Below, in pieces: positions 14,413 through 16,214 of a stretch of DNA of 16,214 bases. Made by a program: the position numbers and the translations under genes. Positions within the stretch are counted from its first letter, which is position 1; each line of letters begins with the position of its first letter. Under the pieces are notes generated by a model that did no database searches, was not told where the DNA came from, and was given only the letters and a program-made list of their open reading frames with translations. Where the stretch lies: assembly GCA_937900755.1 (NCBI GenBank), contig CALCDN010000018.1:1-16214 (forward strand). Reading direction: 5' to 3'. The stretch comes from an uncultured Acetobacter sp. (GTDB taxonomy: Bacteria; Pseudomonadota; Alphaproteobacteria; Acetobacterales; Acetobacteraceae).

Positions 14413-14873
14413 TGATGGAATTTCCTTGGGAACAGTCGTGGGTTGCTATCAAAAAAAGTGGCTGTATGCCGTGTTTGACAGCACACCGATCCCCGAGTGT
14501 TTCGGTTCGGCGTGAAGGGGAACATGCCGTTGGTGCCTTTCATGGGCTCAAAGCGGGAGGCAGGAGGCGCCAAAAGTTCAAGAATGGTCCATAAAGACCA
14601 GATGTTGAACTGGAGGGACGTTTATACGTCGATCGTCCGATAATAGCGATAGAACAGCCATGCCTATCCAAGGTAATAAAAATCCGTCCATATTTCCTGG
14701 GGGTGGTATCATGGGGCTGACCCAAAGCCCATGGAGATCATGTTCGCCAAAAAGCGGGTAGAACGGGCTTGCCTGACTTTTTGTGGCGTACCCTGTCTTT
14801 TCAAGCGCTGAGGTGATATGTATATCACTCACGCTGGCGCTCCATAGATGACAGGACCGCCAGCCGGCATTGT
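14413..14873. other. Gene-free stretch upstream of tRNA-CAU
   Basis: There are 461 bases between the radical SAM start and the tRNA. It must hold the leftward promoter of the radical SAM gene and the tRNA promoter. I find no frame with a credible start; an 84-codon minus-strand frame begins at a GTG near 14832 without a ribosome binding site. A 16-bp inverted repeat lies at 14813-14828. Otherwise nothing was recognised. Confidence 0.5.
14798..14828 (+). promoter_or_regulatory. Candidate tRNA promoter overlapped by an inverted repeat
   Basis: TTTTCA (14798-14803) and TATATC (14821-14826) are 17 bases apart and could be weak -35 and -10 elements, each with four of six consensus bases. GTGATAT (14813-14819) and ATATCAC (14822-14828) form a perfect inverted repeat over the -10. 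The repeat is certain; the promoter is a guess. Confidence 0.3.
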
Positions 14874-14950
14874 GCGCTGGTAGCTCAGTTGGTTAGAGCG
14901 GGCCGCTCATAACGGCTTGGTCGCGGGTTCAAGTCCTGCCCGGCGCACCA
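14874..14950 (+). tRNA. tRNA with anticodon CAU, probably tRNA-Ile2 (or elongator Met)
   Basis: The cloverleaf folds with acceptor GCGCTGG/CCGGCGC (one G-U), D-arm GCTC/GAGC, anticodon stem GGCCG/CGGCT and loop CTCATAA giving CAU. The variable loop is TGGTC, the T-arm is GCGGG/CCTGC, the discriminator is A and the CCA is encoded. It is not the initiator: position 1 pairs with 72, and the three G-C pairs of initiators are absent from the anticodon stem. The segment from the anticodon stem through the T-loop (CTTGGTCGC, GGTTCAAGTCC) closely resembles the minor isoleucine tRNA of enteric bacteria, whose C34 is changed to lysidine by TilS. An automated tool would probably label it Met. Confidence 0.9.
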
Positions 14951-15003
14951 TTCCCCATGATATTTTAGCAGTGCAGACGTGGGAATTATGTCTCCACTCT
15001 GGT

Positions 15004-15040
15004 CCGACCTGTCTCATATCTGAAACAGGTTGGGTTTTTT
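15004..15040 (+). terminator. Rho-independent terminator after tRNA-CAU
   Basis: CCGACCTGT (15004-15012) pairs with ACAGGTTGG (15025-15033), a 9-bp stem with one G-T, followed by G and six T residues (15035-15040). It lies 53 bases after the CCA end of the tRNA. This is the only textbook intrinsic terminator in the window. Confidence 0.88.
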
Positions 15041-15105
15041 GCTACAAACATATGTGAACATGCCGGTGTCAACTGTGGCAATTTCTGGGTGGTTCCTGTT
15101 CATCA

Positions 15106-15118
15106 GACCAAATTGGTC
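15106..15118. promoter_or_regulatory. Inverted repeat upstream of the glucose dehydrogenase gene
   Basis: GACCAA-A-TTGGTC is a perfect inverted repeat about 75 bases before the dehydrogenase start, in the region where the promoter must lie. It may be an operator. No clear -35/-10 pair was found near it. A second repeat, TGTTCAG (15121-15127) with CTGAACA (15165-15171), could form a leader hairpin. Confidence 0.35.
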
Positions 15119-15191
15119 GTTGTTCAGAGTGTAAAGTGTGAGCCTTACGCAATGTTCTGGCCGACTGAACACATTCAGAGAGAAACATAAC

Positions 15192-16214
15192 ATGCGAGAG
15201 AGTAATAAGGGGTTATTTTCAATTATAACCTCAGCCTTATTGGCTCTTACCGGGCTGTTCCTGTTTTTTGGCGGGGCTGAACTGCTCGTCCTTGGCGGGT
15301 CCTGGTTTTACATTCTGGCTGGCGGCGTCATGCTGGCGTCGGCTTTCAGTGGGTTTAAAAACCCCAAGCTGGCGACCCGCCTGTATGCGGCACTCCTGCT
15401 GCTGGCAACGCTCTGGTCCTTGCTTGAAGTCGGGTTCAACATCTGGGGGCTGGAAGTTCGTCTGTTCACCCTTATTGGCCTTGGCGCATGGCTGCTGCTG
15501 CCGTGGGTCTGGCGTTCTGGCGCGGACTGGATGACGGACAAGCGCGAAGTGCTGGGCGCTGTTGGCGTGTCAACCCTTGTGGTCGTGGCCAGCTGCTTTG
15601 CGTCCTATTCCATCAATGGCACTGTGCCAGTTGATCGCATGACGGCGCAGGGGCAGAGCGACATCGCAGCAAACGGCGTGCCCGATGCGGACTGGTCCGC
15701 CTATGGCCGCACTGTGGGGGGTGACCGCTACTCGCCCGTTGGCCAGATCACTCCGGCCAATGTCAGCCACCTCAAACGGGCATGGATGACCCGTACGGGC
15801 GATGTGCAACAAGATGGCGAGGGCACGGTTGCCGGGCCGGATCAGGGGCATGAGTTCAACCTGGAGCTGACCCCGATCAAAGTGGGGGACACGCTGTATA
15901 TGTGCACCCCCCATAGCTGGGTCATGGCCGTAGACGCCGTGACAGGCAAGGTCAAATGGAAGTTCGATCCCAAGCCCGCAACGGCTGACCTTGATAAAAA
16001 CGTGTATCTGGCCTGCCGTGGTGTTTCCTACTACCACATCCCCGATGAAATTCAGACTAGTTGCCGCAACCGTATCTACGCTCCGGTGGCAGACGTGCGC
16101 ATGGTTGCCGTCAACGCCGAAACCGGCCAGCCGTGTGATGACTTCGGCGACCATGGCTTTATCTCCTTGCGGGATTATCTGGGCCATGTGCCGCATGGCT
16201 TCCACTTTGTCACG
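15192..16214 (+). CDS. gcd: Membrane-bound PQQ-dependent glucose dehydrogenase (3' end outside window)
   Basis: Open from ATG 15192 to the window edge, 341 codons, so only the N-terminal part of a protein of roughly 800 residues. Residues 1-140 contain five hydrophobic segments (about 8-28, 36-54, 61-83, 91-107, 119-138), the anchor typical of membrane quinoprotein glucose dehydrogenases. The periplasmic beta-propeller begins near 168 with DWSAYGRTVGGDRYSPVGQIT, then LKRAWMTRTGD, LTPIKVGDTLYMCTPHSW (His241) and ACRGVSYY. The enzyme oxidises D-glucose to gluconolactone in the periplasm with PQQ and passes electrons to ubiquinone, a core reaction of acetic acid bacteria. The ribosome binding site is only a purine-rich AGAGAG stretch 11 bases upstream. 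A quinate- or other polyol-specific relative shares this layout and cannot be excluded without the C-terminal part. Confidence 0.9.
   Translation, partial: MRESNKGLFSIITSALLALTGLFLFFGGAELLVLGGSWFYILAGGVMLASAFSGFKNPKLATRLYAALLLLATLWSLLEVGFNIWGLEVRLFTLIGLGAWLLLPWVWRSGADWMTDKREVLGAVGVSTLVVVASCFASYSINGTVPVDRMTAQGQSDIAANGVPDADWSAYGRTVGGDRYSPVGQITPANVSHLKRAWMTRTGDVQQDGEGTVAGPDQGHEFNLELTPIKVGDTLYMCTPHSWVMAVDAVTGKVKWKFDPKPATADLDKNVYLACRGVSYYHIPDEIQTSCRNRIYAPVADVRMVAVNAETGQPCDDFGDHGFISLRDYLGHVPHGFHFVT

Noticed and set aside
14578..14832. An 84-codon minus-strand frame upstream of tRNA-CAU
   Set aside because: It starts at GTG without a Shine-Dalgarno sequence, overlaps the 16-bp palindrome and has no recognisable features.
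1..16214. Mobile elements, CRISPR arrays or phage genes
   Set aside because: No transposase, integrase or phage protein, no regularly spaced repeats and no terminal inverted repeats with target duplications were seen, including next to both tRNA genes.

Overview
The window looks like chromosomal DNA of an acetic acid bacterium (Acetobacteraceae, Acetobacter or a close relative). The basis is the right-edge membrane PQQ dehydrogenase, the moderately high GC, the alphaproteobacterial look of guaB and rsmB, and CCA-encoding tRNA genes. No insertion sequence, phage gene, integrase or CRISPR array was seen. The genus is an inference; no rRNA is present.

Left part (1-3711): a cluster split around a 266-bp intergenic region. 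A circularly permuted ATP-grasp protein runs leftward off the edge. Rightward lie a transglutaminase-like cysteine protease homologue and a zinc-ribbon/HExxH peptidase. ATP-grasp ligases of this type commonly travel with transglutaminase-like proteins and alpha-E proteins, and are thought to make or process an unidentified peptide or amide. This is the least understood system in the window and the best candidate for new biology.

Next (3712-6015): an orphan family 5 (peptide/opine/nickel type) periplasmic binding protein on the minus strand, tail-to-tail with the peptidase. It is followed by an intergenic stretch that probably encodes a 69-residue protein behind a very strong ribosome binding site.

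Centre (6016-11285): guaB (IMP dehydrogenase) and an RsmB/NOP RNA cytosine methyltransferase form a tight pair. Then come a CPA1-type cation/proton antiporter with a C-terminal RCK-like domain and, convergent with it, a small YkuD L,D-transpeptidase. The last two genes share a CTAG tetranucleotide holding both stop codons. The transpeptidase has proline-rich segments and no obvious signal peptide, and may be of the LD1,3-crosslinking type described in Gluconobacter.

Right part (11286-16214): an orphan OmpR/PhoB-type response regulator, a stem-loop, tRNA-Val(CAC) behind a promoter with palindromes, and a 373-bp gene-free stretch with long inverted repeats. These are followed by a leftward B12-binding radical SAM protein of unknown function, another gene-free stretch, a tRNA with anticodon CAU (probably Ile2) followed by a clear terminator, and the 5' part of a membrane-bound quinoprotein glucose dehydrogenase that leaves the window.
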